A DNA stretch of 64,000 nt from Sulfopaludibacter sp035606355 (GTDB lineage: Bacteria > Acidobacteriota > Terriglobia > Bryobacterales > Bryobacteraceae). The stretch covers positions 1 through 64,000 of the forward strand of contig DATNFO010000059.1 in assembly GCA_035606355.1 (NCBI GenBank), read 5' to 3'. The position numbers and the translations under genes were made by a program. Under the pieces are notes generated by a model. It saw nothing but the letters and a program-made list of their open reading frames with translations. It made no database searches and had not been told where the DNA came from. This document shows, piece after piece, positions 8,637 through 17,015 of the stretch; within the stretch, counting starts at the first letter, position 1, and each line of letters starts with the position of its first letter.

Positions 8637-9662
8637 GTGCCGCGCCTCACCGCAAAATCGATCGTCGTGCCGCTGATTCTGCTGGCCGGAGTGGCGATCG
8701 TGGCGTATTACCTGATGAGCGCGGGCGGCCTGCTGCACGGGTACGCATTGCTCACCACGTATACCGATGACGCGGGCGGACTGACGGTGGGCAGCACGGT
8801 CCGTCTGAACGGCATCACGATCGGCTACCTCGACAAACTGGTGCTGACGAACTCGCGCGACCGCAAGCGCAAAGTCGAGCTCGAGATGCGCGTGCAGCAA
8901 CGCGTACTTGCGCAGATTCCCGCGGATTCGACGGCTGGCCTCGCAGCTACCTCGCTGGTGGGCGACAACTACATCAACATCGTCAAGGGCCGCTCCGCGA
9001 GACATGTGCAACCCGGGGATGAGGTGACGTCGCGGCTCCCCGAAGACATGGGCCAGATGATGACGCAGATGCAGCACATCCTGCTGCAGTTCAATGCGCT
9101 CGCCGCCCGGGCGGATGCGCTGCTGGCAAGTGTTTCGAGCGGGCAGGGCACCATTGGCAAGTGGACCAAGGGGAAGAATGAGCTGCCTCCTCTGGAGGCG
9201 GAAATTACGCGGCTCAGCGACGATTTTTCGAACGCCAAGGGCACTCTGCCTCTCTTGATGTCGGGAGCGCTGGGTCAGCAGATGGACGCGACGAGCGCAC
9301 GATTCCAGCAGGTCACGGCAGCCATCGGGTCGGGCCCCGGGACGGCGGCGAAGATGAATGCGCTGATGTCCCAGGCCAACGATGCGATGAAGGAATACAA
9401 CGGCCTCGTCGCGCAAATGCAGTCGCCGCAGGGCGTTTCCGGAAGAATGGACGAGCTGTCCAAGCGCTTCGAGGAACTCTCGGCCAAGCTGAACGGCATT
9501 TTCGACCGCATCGATTCGGGGGAAGGAACTGTCGGGCAGTTTACCGTCAATCCTCAGTTCAGCAAGGCGATGGCGGCGACCACGCGTGAATTCAACAGCC
9601 TCGCGGCGGATGCGCGGCGAAATCCCAGGAAGTTTCTGTCCTTCCAATTTCGCCTGTTTTGA
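8637..9662 (+). CDS. MCE/MlaD-family lipid-transport substrate-binding protein
   Basis: 341 residues, GTG start with GGAG a few bases upstream. One N-terminal membrane anchor (about 9-28) is followed by a single MCE domain (about 40-120: YTDDAGGLTVGSTVRLNGI, SLVGDNYINIV) and a long helical, coiled-coil-prone C-terminal region with two repeated glycine segments (SSGQGTIGKW and DSGEGTVGQF). MlaD-type proteins form hexameric rings that carry phospholipids between inner and outer membranes, normally with an MlaE permease and MlaF ATPase. Neither partner is in the window, so this copy must work with components encoded elsewhere. The product is complete. Confidence 0.85.
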   Translation: MPRLTAKSIVVPLILLAGVAIVAYYLMSAGGLLHGYALLTTYTDDAGGLTVGSTVRLNGITIGYLDKLVLTNSRDRKRKVELEMRVQQRVLAQIPADSTAGLAATSLVGDNYINIVKGRSARHVQPGDEVTSRLPEDMGQMMTQMQHILLQFNALAARADALLASVSSGQGTIGKWTKGKNELPPLEAEITRLSDDFSNAKGTLPLLMSGALGQQMDATSARFQQVTAAIGSGPGTAAKMNALMSQANDAMKEYNGLVAQMQSPQGVSGRMDELSKRFEELSAKLNGIFDRIDSGEGTVGQFTVNPQFSKAMAATTREFNSLAADARRNPRKFLSFQFRLF

Positions 9663-9669
9663 GGACGCG

Positions 9670-9762
9670 GTAGGTACCGGCCTCCTGGCCGGTACCAGGC
9701 GCACGAAGCGCGCCCGGGCGAACTAGCGTTCGCCTGCAACCGGTCTGGAGACCGGTCGCTAC
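9670..9762. repeat. Complete REP-pair (BIME-like) element R2
   Basis: A 93-bp element opens with GTAG plus the GTACCGGCC hairpin, continues with GGCGCAC-GAA-GCGCGCC and an imperfect GGCGAAC/GTTCGCC hairpin, and closes with ACCGGTCTGGAGACCGGT followed by CGCTAC, the inverted form of GTAGCG. It sits between the convergent MCE and TIGR03435 genes, eight bases beyond the first stop and twelve before the other. Confidence 0.88.
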
Positions 9763-9774
9763 TGCGCAGCACGT

Positions 9775-10611
9775 CTACCTCTCAACCACAACAATACTCC
9801 GTTCGATCTTCCGCCCGCTGAGCCTCAACCCGAGCTGCTGTTCGACCGCCTGGAAGATGCTCACATCGGGCACACGGTCATTCGCCGAGACCTGCCCATT
9901 CACGCTACCAGGCTCGGGCGCTTCGGGCGTCCAGTACAAAACGATGTCATAAGCACCGGAGAGCCCCGTGTCGTCCTGAATGGGACGGTCCAATTGACGG
10001 GAAAGCGCCTCGACGAAACGCGCGAGGGTGACGTTTGTCCCTTGCAGCTTGGCCCGGCCGCCGCGATAGAGGATCATGGCGCCGCCGCGCACCGCTTCCG
10101 GCCGAACCACCGGGAAGCCGTCGTCTCCCGTCCCCAGCTTGCCGGGCGCTTGCTCTGCGGGAGGCGCGGGAGGCGCGGCGGCCTTCAGCTTCGCGCCCTT
10201 CCCGCCGATAGTCAGGGCATAGCCGCTCACCGGCCGCGTCTCCCGATGCACGGCGATGTGGAACTGCTCGACCAGCAGACCGCGGTACATCGCGGGGAGT
10301 TGCTCGCGCGTCGCCCCTGTGGGCACTTTCGCGATGATGTTGTAACGGTCGGAATCCAGCCAGGAAGGTCCCGCGACCTCGAAGGATTTCACGTTGTACG
10401 CCTGCATGACGAGCATCTTCACCGTGACGTACTCACAATTGACGTGCCCGGGATCGTCCGAGCCCGGACCGCCAACGCAGCCGCTCATTAGGATCGGTGT
10501 TCCCGCCGGAAACGCCTTCACCGACGCAGCTTCGAAAGCGGGTTCGCCGGCCTGCGTTGCGGCCGTGGAAGCCAGTCCGGCGAGCAGCAAAGTTGCAGCG
10601 AGCGAGTGCAT
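9775..10611 (-). CDS. TIGR03435 family protein (soil-associated, unknown function)
   Basis: 278 residues with an N-terminal signal peptide (MHSLAATLLLAGLASTAAT). The opening AFEAASVKAFPAGTP, then LVMQAYNVKSFEVAGPSWLDS, RYNIIAKVP, LVEQFHIAVHRETRPVSGYAL and the closing YWTPE are typical of the TIGR03435 family, which is expanded in Solibacter-type acidobacteria. The family is secreted or periplasmic and its function is unknown. It is transcribed divergently from the XRE regulator across a 92-bp spacer. I see nothing broken in it. Confidence 0.85.
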   Translation of the reverse strand: MHSLAATLLLAGLASTAATQAGEPAFEAASVKAFPAGTPILMSGCVGGPGSDDPGHVNCEYVTVKMLVMQAYNVKSFEVAGPSWLDSDRYNIIAKVPTGATREQLPAMYRGLLVEQFHIAVHRETRPVSGYALTIGGKGAKLKAAAPPAPPAEQAPGKLGTGDDGFPVVRPEAVRGGAMILYRGGRAKLQGTNVTLARFVEALSRQLDRPIQDDTGLSGAYDIVLYWTPEAPEPGSVNGQVSANDRVPDVSIFQAVEQQLGLRLSGRKIERSIVVVER

Positions 10612-10656
10612 ATAGCTTAGACGCCAAAAACCTGAAAAAAAGCGGCAAATACCCTC

Positions 10657-10701
10657 TTGACAGCAATCGCAATTTGCAATATTGTTATTGCAGATTGCAA
10701 T
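10657..10701 (+). promoter_or_regulatory. Promoter with overlapping GCAAT operator repeats
   Basis: TTGACA (10657-10662) and TATTGT (10680-10685) are exactly 17 bp apart, a strong sigma-70-like promoter. The -10 box lies inside the inverted repeat GCAATA-TTGT-TATTGC (10676-10691). GCAAT also occurs at 10663 and 10669, and ATTGCAAT lies at 10694-10701, just before ATG 10704. The expected transcript start leaves a leader of only about 10-12 bases with no Shine-Dalgarno. The arrangement suggests repression by a dimeric HTH protein, most simply autoregulation by the XRE protein encoded directly downstream. Confidence 0.65.
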
Positions 10702-10703
10702 AG

Positions 10704-11195
10704 ATGAAGCTTAGCGAAAAAATCCGGTACCTGCGGGAAGTCGAAGGCACCCTCCGCGGTTTCGATCGCGACCTCTCGCAGCAGGAACTCTCACGGCTGA
10801 TCGAAAAGGAGCAAGGTAAGAAGATCAGCCAGAGCTACCTTTCCCAGATCGAGAGCGGCGCGCGTCCGCACCTGACCAACTCCACGCGCATGCTGCTGGC
10901 GCGGTTTTTCAAGGTGCATCCCGGGTACCTGGTGGACGACCCCGATGGCTATCAGAACGAATTGATTTCCGACGTGGGCGCGTTAGAGGACAAGTTGGAT
11001 TTGTGGTTGGTAGGCGGCGCGGAGCGGTTCCGGAAAGATCCGGACCTGCATGGCGCCCTGTTGACGATTGCGCGCCATGCGGATTCGCGCATGTGCGTGG
11101 TTTTGTTGGGCCGGATTCTGGAGAATCCGGGGCTCGCCGAGCGGCTCCTCGAGGTGCTCAAGCCGGCGGCCCCAAAGCCCGGGAGGCGTTCGTGA
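10704..11195 (+). CDS. XRE/Cro-type HTH regulator
   Basis: 163 residues. The N-terminal half (about 1-70) is an XRE helix-turn-helix with an enlarged loop: KIRYLREVEGT, then QQELSRLIEKEQGKKISQSYLSQIESGARP, where the recognition helix is SQSYLSQIE. The C-terminal half (about 85-163) is a small helical domain without a recognisable ligand-binding or peptidase fold. It is the first gene of the NfeD-flotillin-PspA-PH set and overlaps the next start (GTGA, 11192-11195), so it is very likely the local regulator of that operon and probably binds the GCAAT repeats in its own promoter. What it senses is not visible. Confidence 0.85.
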   Translation: MKLSEKIRYLREVEGTLRGFDRDLSQQELSRLIEKEQGKKISQSYLSQIESGARPHLTNSTRMLLARFFKVHPGYLVDDPDGYQNELISDVGALEDKLDLWLVGGAERFRKDPDLHGALLTIARHADSRMCVVLLGRILENPGLAERLLEVLKPAAPKPGRRS

Positions 11196-11800
11196 ACTGG
11201 ACTGAATTTTATCTCGCCTGTTTCGTTGTCGGCTTCGCATTCAGTGCGCTGTCTCTGCTTGCGGGAAGCGTGCATCTCCATATGCCGCACATGCATTTCC
11301 ACCATGGCGTGCATGTTTCGGCGCATGGCGGACCGGGAAAGCCGGGGCTCTCATGGTTTAACTTCGGCACCATCGCCGCGTTTCTGGCGTGGTTCGGCGG
11401 CACCGGGTATTTGCTGGAACGGTATTACCACGTGTGGGTCGTGCTGGCGCTCGGCGTATCCATCCTGAGCGGCGTTGGCGCAGCCACGGTAGTGTTTCTG
11501 TTCCTCGCCAAGGTGCTGCTCGCGCGCGAATCGCCGCTCGATCCGGCCGATTACGACATGATCGGCGTGCTCGGCAAACTGAGCATTCCGATTCGCGCCG
11601 GCGGAACCGGCGAGGTCATCTACTCGCAGGAAGGCACGCGCCGCGTGGCCGGAGCGCGCAGCGAAGACGGCGCGGCCATCCCCAAAGGGAGTGAAGTGAT
11701 TGTCACGCGGTACGAAAAAGGAATTGCGTACGTGAAGAAGTGGGAAGACCCTACTGAAGTTTTGTGGCCCTCTAGCGGGGCGGAGGATCGGAAGAGGTGA
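11192..11800 (+). CDS. NfeD-like membrane protein with histidine-rich loop
   Basis: 202 residues from the GTG at 11192 that overlaps the XRE stop. One N-terminal membrane helix (about 5-25), then a loop holding about eight histidines (residues about 27-45, including HMPHMHFHHG), two further helices (about 55-110) and a soluble C-terminal beta domain (about 125-190) consistent with the OB fold of NfeD proteins (GTGEVIY, IPKGSEVIVTRYEKGIAYVKKW). NfeD proteins are partners of flotillin/SPFH proteins in bacterial membrane microdomains, and the next gene is a flotillin. The histidine-rich loop could bind metal; that is speculation. Confidence 0.8.
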   Translation: MNWTEFYLACFVVGFAFSALSLLAGSVHLHMPHMHFHHGVHVSAHGGPGKPGLSWFNFGTIAAFLAWFGGTGYLLERYYHVWVVLALGVSILSGVGAATVVFLFLAKVLLARESPLDPADYDMIGVLGKLSIPIRAGGTGEVIYSQEGTRRVAGARSEDGAAIPKGSEVIVTRYEKGIAYVKKWEDPTEVLWPSSGAEDRKR

Positions 11801-13245
11801 TGGAGTTTATGGAACATCCAATGGTGGTTTACGCGCTGTTAATGGTATTGGCCCTCATGTTCTTGATGGCCATGTTCGCCAAGCTGTTTCGCAAGGCGGG
11901 TCCGCACGAGGCCATTATCGTGTATGGGTTTCGCGGCACTCGCGTGGTGAAGGGCCGGGGCACGGTCATCTTCCCGATGGTGGAAAACTGCCGCGGGTTG
12001 TCGCTGGAATTGATGAGCTTCGATGTCGCGCCGAAGCAGGATCTGTACACGCGGCAAGGCGTCGCGGTAACGGTCGAAGCCGTCGCTCAGATCAAAGTGA
12101 AGAGCGACCCCGAGAGCATCCTTACGGCGGCCGAACAGTTTCTCACAAAGTCGCCGGAAGAGCGCGAGGGCCTCATCCGTCTGGTGATGGAAGGCCACCT
12201 GCGCGGCATTATCGGCCAGTTGACCGTGGAAGAGATCGTCAAGCAGCCGGAGATGGTGGGCGACCGTATGCGCAGCACCTGCGCCGACGACATGAACAAG
12301 ATGGGCCTCGAGGTGATTTCGTTCACCATCAAAGAGGTCCGCGACAAGAACGAGTACATCACCAACATGGGCCGGCCGGACGTTGCGCGCATCAAGCGGG
12401 ATGCCGATGTAGCCGCGGCCGAAGCTGAACGCGATACCGCTATCAAGCGCGCGCAGGCGCTGCGGGAATCGTCCATCGCCCAGGCCCAGGCGGATCAGGA
12501 GCGGGTGCTGGCGCAGACTTTGTCGCAGAGGGCCCAGGCCGAAGCGCAGCGCGACCTCGAGATCAAGAAAGCCGAGTATCTGGAAGGCGTCAAGAAGCAG
12601 CAGGCGCAGGCCGACAAGGCTTACGAAATTCAGGCGAACGTCATGCAGCAGCAGGTCCGCGCCGCCGAGGTGACCATTCATCAGGTGGAGAAAGAGCACG
12701 AAGTGCTGGTGCAGGAAGCCGAAATCAAGCGCCGCGACTTTGAGCTGATGGCCACCGTCATGAAAGGCGCGGAGTACGAACGCAAGCGCATCGAAACGCT
12801 GGCGGAAGCCGAACGGCAGCGCACCATCATGGAAGCCGACGGCCGTGCAGCGGCCATCCGCACGCAGGGCGAAGCCGAAGCCGAGATCATTTTCAAGAAG
12901 GGCGAAGCGGAAGCCAAGGCCATGAATGTGAAAGCCGAAGCGTACCAGGAGTTCAACCAGGCCGCTATCGTCGATAAGTTGATTTCCGGCATGCCGGAGA
13001 TCGTCAAAGCGCTCGCCGCCCCGCTCGCCAACGTCGACAAGATCACCGTGATCTCCACCGGAGGCGATGCCGCCGGCATGAACAAGATCACCGGCGATCT
13101 GACGAAGATGGCGGCGCAGGTTCCGGCGCTGTTCGAGACCTTGAGCGGCATGCCGTTTGCCGACTTGTTTGCCAAGGTGCGATTGATTGGGGAGAAGGCT
13201 CCGAAGCAGGATAGCGGAGAGGCCAAGGCTGCGGGAGCGGAGTAA
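11800..13245 (+). CDS. Flotillin (SPFH/band 7) membrane scaffold protein
   Basis: 481 residues from ATG 11800, which overlaps the upstream TGA; an in-frame GTG lies one codon earlier. A membrane helix (about 8-28) precedes an SPFH domain (about 38-195: GPHEAIIVYGFRGTRVVKG, GVAVTVEAVAQIKV, GHLRGIIGQLTVEEIV) and a long alanine- and glutamate-rich coiled coil (about 200-390) typical of flotillin domains, then a short C-terminal region. Flotillins oligomerise in membrane microdomains and influence fluidity and the assembly of membrane complexes. Operon context with NfeD and PspA supports a role in envelope stress. Confidence 0.92.
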   Translation: MEFMEHPMVVYALLMVLALMFLMAMFAKLFRKAGPHEAIIVYGFRGTRVVKGRGTVIFPMVENCRGLSLELMSFDVAPKQDLYTRQGVAVTVEAVAQIKVKSDPESILTAAEQFLTKSPEEREGLIRLVMEGHLRGIIGQLTVEEIVKQPEMVGDRMRSTCADDMNKMGLEVISFTIKEVRDKNEYITNMGRPDVARIKRDADVAAAEAERDTAIKRAQALRESSIAQAQADQERVLAQTLSQRAQAEAQRDLEIKKAEYLEGVKKQQAQADKAYEIQANVMQQQVRAAEVTIHQVEKEHEVLVQEAEIKRRDFELMATVMKGAEYERKRIETLAEAERQRTIMEADGRAAAIRTQGEAEAEIIFKKGEAEAKAMNVKAEAYQEFNQAAIVDKLISGMPEIVKALAAPLANVDKITVISTGGDAAGMNKITGDLTKMAAQVPALFETLSGMPFADLFAKVRLIGEKAPKQDSGEAKAAGAE

Positions 13246-13274
13246 GTCGGGTAAGAGCAAGTTAGGAGCGAGTT

Positions 13275-13934
13275 ATGGCACTGTTAGAACGAGTATCTAC
13301 GTTGGTCCGGGCTAACCTCAACGACCTCATCGATAAGGCCGAAGACCCGGAAAAAATGATCAAACAGGTAATCCTCGACATGCAGAATCAGCTTCTGCAG
13401 GTGAAGACGCAGGTGGCGATTTCGATTGCCGACCAGCATGTGCTGGAGAAGAAGCTGCAGGAAAACGAGGAAAGCGACAAGCAGTGGATGCGCCGCGCGG
13501 GCATAGCCGTCGACAAGAATGACGATGCGCTCGCCCGCGCCGCCGTGGAGCGCGCCATGAGCTATCGCGGCATGACCGAGAGCTTCCGCCAGCAGGTAGA
13601 GGATCAGAAAACCCAGGTGGAGAACCTCAAGAGCGCGCTGCTGAAACTGGAGCAGAAGCTGGTGGAGGCCCAGAGCAAAAGCGACATGCTGATCGCCCAG
13701 CACCGCAGGGCGCGTGCGATGAGCAAAGCCAATACCGCGGGCTTGTCCATGGGCGACGATTCCAACAGCGCGGCCTTCGACCGCATGAAGAACAAAGTCC
13801 GGCACAGCGAGGCTACCGCGCAGGCCACCGCGGACCTGGTGTCCGACAATGTAGAGGACCGCTTCGCGGCGCTCGAGAAGCAGGACGAAGTGGACCGGTT
13901 GCTGCAGGAGCTGAAAGCCAAACGCCAGGGCTAA
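13275..13934 (+). CDS. pspA: PspA/IM30 family membrane-stress protein
   Basis: 219 residues, almost entirely helical: ERVSTLVRANLNDLIDKAEDPEKMIKQ at the N-terminus is the membrane-binding helix region of PspA/Vipp1, followed by long heptad-rich helices to the end. PspA/IM30 proteins are ESCRT-III-like and polymerise on damaged inner membrane to limit proton leakage. It starts 29 bp after the flotillin gene and ends 4 bp before the PH-domain gene, so all are probably co-transcribed. No PspB/PspC or PspF partner is visible; control is likely through the XRE protein. Confidence 0.93.
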   Translation: MALLERVSTLVRANLNDLIDKAEDPEKMIKQVILDMQNQLLQVKTQVAISIADQHVLEKKLQENEESDKQWMRRAGIAVDKNDDALARAAVERAMSYRGMTESFRQQVEDQKTQVENLKSALLKLEQKLVEAQSKSDMLIAQHRRARAMSKANTAGLSMGDDSNSAAFDRMKNKVRHSEATAQATADLVSDNVEDRFAALEKQDEVDRLLQELKAKRQG

Positions 13935-13938
13935 CTGC

Positions 13939-14310
13939 ATGACTTATGACTGTAAGTTCGAGTGGTGGCTCGCCGGGGCCGCGGTGATTGTGCTCGGCGC
14001 GTTGTTGCTCGGCGGAAACTATTGGATCGGCGGACCGGTGCTGCTGATCCTGACGATCGGAGCTTATCCGCAATCGTACGACGTTTCCGCCGAAGGCCTG
14101 GTGGTCCGCGGATTCCTCTCGCGGGTCACGATTCCGTACCGGGTGATCACGTACGTGGGCCCGGAGCGTGGGCGCGTGCGCATCCGGTACGGATTGTGTT
14201 CGAGTGTGCTGATCGCTCCCGCCCAGCGGCAGCGCTTTCTCGACGATGTGGCGTCGCGTACGCCGCACCTCATCCGGCGCGGTCCCAGCCTTGTGTTGAG
14301 TTTCGCGTGA
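13939..14310 (+). CDS. Membrane-anchored bacterial PH-domain-like protein
   Basis: 123 residues. Two closely spaced membrane helices (about 9-45) precede a short beta-rich domain (about 50-115: YDVSAEGLVVRGFLSRVTIPYRVITYVGPE) that resembles the bacterial PH-like domains of YdbS/YdbT-type proteins. The role of such domains in bacteria is poorly defined; they occur in envelope-stress clusters. It begins four bases after pspA and is the last gene of the XRE-NfeD-flotillin-PspA set. I infer a membrane-associated accessory in the same process. Confidence 0.65.
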   Translation: MTYDCKFEWWLAGAAVIVLGALLLGGNYWIGGPVLLILTIGAYPQSYDVSAEGLVVRGFLSRVTIPYRVITYVGPERGRVRIRYGLCSSVLIAPAQRQRFLDDVASRTPHLIRRGPSLVLSFA

Positions 14311-14339
14311 TGAATAGAATTTGAGTAAGAGGAAATAAA

Positions 14340-15137
14340 ATGCAGGACGGAAGCGGGTTTGCGCGCGCGGTGCAGCCTGTGAGCGCGACCACGATCCACA
14401 CCGGCGACGAAGGGCTTGCAGTCGCGGACGTGAAGATTCCGGTAGGCGGCGTCGGGATGCCGGCATATTGCGCGATGCCGGAGAAGGGCGTGGATCTCCC
14501 GGTAATCGTGGTGCTGCACGAGATTTTCGGAGTGCACGAGCACATCCGCGACGTTTGCCGGCGCCTCGCCAAATTGGGTTATCTGGCGATCGCGCCGGAG
14601 CTGTTCTGGCGCTCCGGAGATGTTTCGCAAATGAGCGACACGCAGCAGATCATGACGAACGTGGTGGCGAAGACGGCGGACGCGCAGGTGATCCGGGACA
14701 TCGACGCCACGCTCGATTTCGCGGCGTCCACCGCGCAGGCCGATCTGACGCGCGCCGGCGTGACGGGCTTTTGCTGGGGCGGCCGTTTGGCGTGGCTGTA
14801 CGCGTCGGAGAGCGACCGGATTCGGACCGCCGTCGCGTGGTACGGGCGCATGGTGGGAGCGGCGGACGATCTGCATCCGCGGAATCCCGTGGACGTGGTC
14901 GCGACGCTGCGCCATCCCGTGCTCGGGCTGTATGGCGGAGAGGATCGGAGCATTCCGCTGGACACCATCGACAAGATGCGAGCGGCCTGTTCCACCTTAG
15001 GGAAAAACGTGGAGATCGTAGTCTATCCGGATGCCGGTCACGCCTTCTTCGCGGATTACCGTCCCAGTTACAATAAGCCGGCGGCGGAAGACGCGTGGCG
15101 CCGCATGACGAACTGGTTCAAACAGTACTTGCGGTAG
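14340..15137 (+). CDS. Dienelactone hydrolase family alpha/beta hydrolase
   Basis: 265 residues. The fold and catalytic triad of dienelactone hydrolases are visible: nucleophilic cysteine in GFCWGGR, aspartate in YGGEDRSIP, histidine in DAGHAFF, and an HEIFG oxyanion-region motif near residue 60. These enzymes hydrolyse lactones and esters, classically in chloroaromatic degradation, but paralogues have broad or unknown substrates. There is no signal peptide, so it is probably cytoplasmic. The stop TAG (15135-15137) is part of the GTAG opening element R3, while the C-terminus (WFKQYLR) matches the normal end of the family. Confidence 0.88.
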   Translation: MQDGSGFARAVQPVSATTIHTGDEGLAVADVKIPVGGVGMPAYCAMPEKGVDLPVIVVLHEIFGVHEHIRDVCRRLAKLGYLAIAPELFWRSGDVSQMSDTQQIMTNVVAKTADAQVIRDIDATLDFAASTAQADLTRAGVTGFCWGGRLAWLYASESDRIRTAVAWYGRMVGAADDLHPRNPVDVVATLRHPVLGLYGGEDRSIPLDTIDKMRAACSTLGKNVEIVVYPDAGHAFFADYRPSYNKPAAEDAWRRMTNWFKQYLR

Positions 15138-15179
15138 GTACCGGCCTCCCGGCCGGTACCAGGCGCGCGAAGCGCGCCC
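15134..15179. repeat. REP-like palindromic element R3
   Basis: GTAG (15134-15137, containing the stop of the hydrolase) is followed by GTACCGGCC-TCCC-GGCCGGTAC and GGCGCGC-GAA-GCGCGCC. The sequence after it (to about 15200) contains a degenerate CGCGCAAAGCGCG hairpin. No closing CTAC copy is present. Confidence 0.85.
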
Positions 15180-15209
15180 GAACTCGCGCAAAGCGCGACT
15201 GCCAAAGCA

Positions 15210-17015
15210 TCATTCCACCCGCATGACGAAAACCGTCTGATCGTCGAACGCCGTAGTCGAAAACTGATCCAGGTGTTCGAAGATCGTCACGATCAAATCA
15301 TCCGGCGGCAGCTTCGAATGGGAGCGCACGACGTGGGCCAGGCGCCCGCGGCCGAATTCCGTACCCGCTGCGTTCAAGTGATCGGTAATTCCATCCGAGT
15401 AGAGGACCAGCACGTCGCCGGGCTCCGCCTGAAACCGCATCTCCTCGTACTCGCGCGATTCCAGCAGGCCGATCGGCACACCCTCCACCCGCACCTTGAG
15501 AATGTCATTCCCGCGGCAGATCATCGGCGGCACCGCTCCCGCATTCGCCATCGTGAACACGCGCGTCGCCGGATCCCACAACAGTACGCACAGCGTCACG
15601 TAACGCGCCTCCACTTTGCGCTCGATCAGCGCGTCGTTCAGCGCTTTCAGCAACTCCGCGGGACTCCTCCGGCGCGGCGCCAGCGTCCGCAGCAACCCGT
15701 TCATCAACCCGCCGTATAGCGCCGCGGCCGCGCCCTTGCCGCTGACGTCCCCGAATGCGATCACGCACTGCTGGTCGGGGTGCTCGAAAACGTCGTAGAT
15801 GTCGCCCGAAATTTCGCGCGCCGGCCGCAAACGCACGGCCGCTTCCACGCCATGGATCTCCGGCTTGGCATCGGGCAGCAGGACGCGCTGCAACTCCCGC
15901 GCCGCTTTCAGGTCCTCTTCCATGCGCTTCTCGCGCGCTGCGATTTCCTGATAGAGCCGCGCGTTTTCGACGCTGCTGGCCACCTGCGGCCCAAGCAATG
16001 CCAGCGTGCGCACATGATCGTCGGTGAAGTGGCCCACCGCGCTGCTCTCCAGGTCCATCACGCCGATCACGGTGTCGCGAAGCAACAGCGGCACGGCCAC
16101 CTCGCTGCGTATGTCCGGGTGCGAGGCGATGTAGCGCGGATCCTTGAGCGTATCGTGCACCCTCACCACTTCGCGCGATTCGGCCGCCGCACCGGTCAGC
16201 CCCTTTCCCAGCGGCACATTGTCGATGTTCACGCGCGTATCGTAGCGAATGCTGAAGAGATGCCGCAGCGCCTTGGCCTCGCGATCCACGTGCAGAATGC
16301 TGAACGCATCGTAATCGATGAGCCCTCGCATGGTGCTGGCGATCTTGCTCAGCAGCTCATTGAGATCGAGAATCGACGAAAACTCACGCGAAATATGGGC
16401 CAGAGTTTTCAGCGTCCGGTTCTGCCGCTCCGCGCGCAGATACAGGCGCGCATTGTCTATGGCGATGCCGACGCGCGAGGCGATGAGGCGCAGCAGCGTG
16501 CGATCGTACTCGCTATATGCGTTCGGCCGGATGGACTGCAAATCGATCACGCCCACCAGTTTGCCGCGCGCCGTCATGGGCACTGCCATTTCCGTGCGCA
16601 CCGCGTCGACGGTCTGCAGGTAACGCGGATCGTTGCGGACATCGCCCACCAGCACCGGCTCGCGCTGGGAAGCGGCGCATCCGGTGATGCCTTCGCCAAG
16701 CGCGATGCTGACGTGGCTGATTACATCCTGCCGGTGACCCACCGCGTAGCGTATGCGCAGGTCGCGCCGGCGATCGTTGTACAGCAGGATGGCGAAGAGA
16801 TCGTAGGGCAGAACGCGCTGCACAATTTCGCCGACGTTCGCAAGCAGCTGATTGAGGTCCAGCGTCTGCGCAGTCGCCGCCGAAACTTCCAGCAGGAAGT
16901 CCAGTAATTCGCTTCGTTCCTTGAACCGCACCGCGGCCTTTCGGGGAGCTGGTTGCATCGCCATGCCTTCGGCTCTTTCGAGTGGCCGCGAGTTACGCCG
17001 CCGTCGCTTCGACAA
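15210..17015 (-). CDS. GAF-GAF-SpoIIE phosphatase
   Basis: Up to 601 residues. Two GAF domains (about 40-195 and 215-365) each end in the VGxxDLxS-type strand (VGVIDLQS, IGVMDLES). A short coiled linker with ARELQRVLLP leads to a SpoIIE-type PPM phosphatase (about 385-600: ISGDIYD, FGDVSGKG, LYSDGITD, FDDQTVF). It is predicted to sense a small ligand or redox state through the GAF domains and dephosphorylate an anti-anti-sigma protein. The ATG at 17015 would overlap deoC by 23 bp; in-frame ATGs at 16964 and 16958 avoid this and are about equally plausible. No STAS partner is nearby. Confidence 0.9.
   Translation of the reverse strand: MSKRRRRNSRPLERAEGMAMQPAPRKAAVRFKERSELLDFLLEVSAATAQTLDLNQLLANVGEIVQRVLPYDLFAILLYNDRRRDLRIRYAVGHRQDVISHVSIALGEGITGCAASQREPVLVGDVRNDPRYLQTVDAVRTEMAVPMTARGKLVGVIDLQSIRPNAYSEYDRTLLRLIASRVGIAIDNARLYLRAERQNRTLKTLAHISREFSSILDLNELLSKIASTMRGLIDYDAFSILHVDREAKALRHLFSIRYDTRVNIDNVPLGKGLTGAAAESREVVRVHDTLKDPRYIASHPDIRSEVAVPLLLRDTVIGVMDLESSAVGHFTDDHVRTLALLGPQVASSVENARLYQEIAAREKRMEEDLKAARELQRVLLPDAKPEIHGVEAAVRLRPAREISGDIYDVFEHPDQQCVIAFGDVSGKGAAAALYGGLMNGLLRTLAPRRRSPAELLKALNDALIERKVEARYVTLCVLLWDPATRVFTMANAGAVPPMICRGNDILKVRVEGVPIGLLESREYEEMRFQAEPGDVLVLYSDGITDHLNAAGTEFGRGRLAHVVRSHSKLPPDDLIVTIFEHLDQFSTTAFDDQTVFVMRVE

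Noticed and set aside
8214..9704. A 496-codon minus-strand frame opposite the MFS and MCE genes
   Set aside because: It crosses the boundary of two real genes and has a low-complexity His/Arg/Gln-rich translation.
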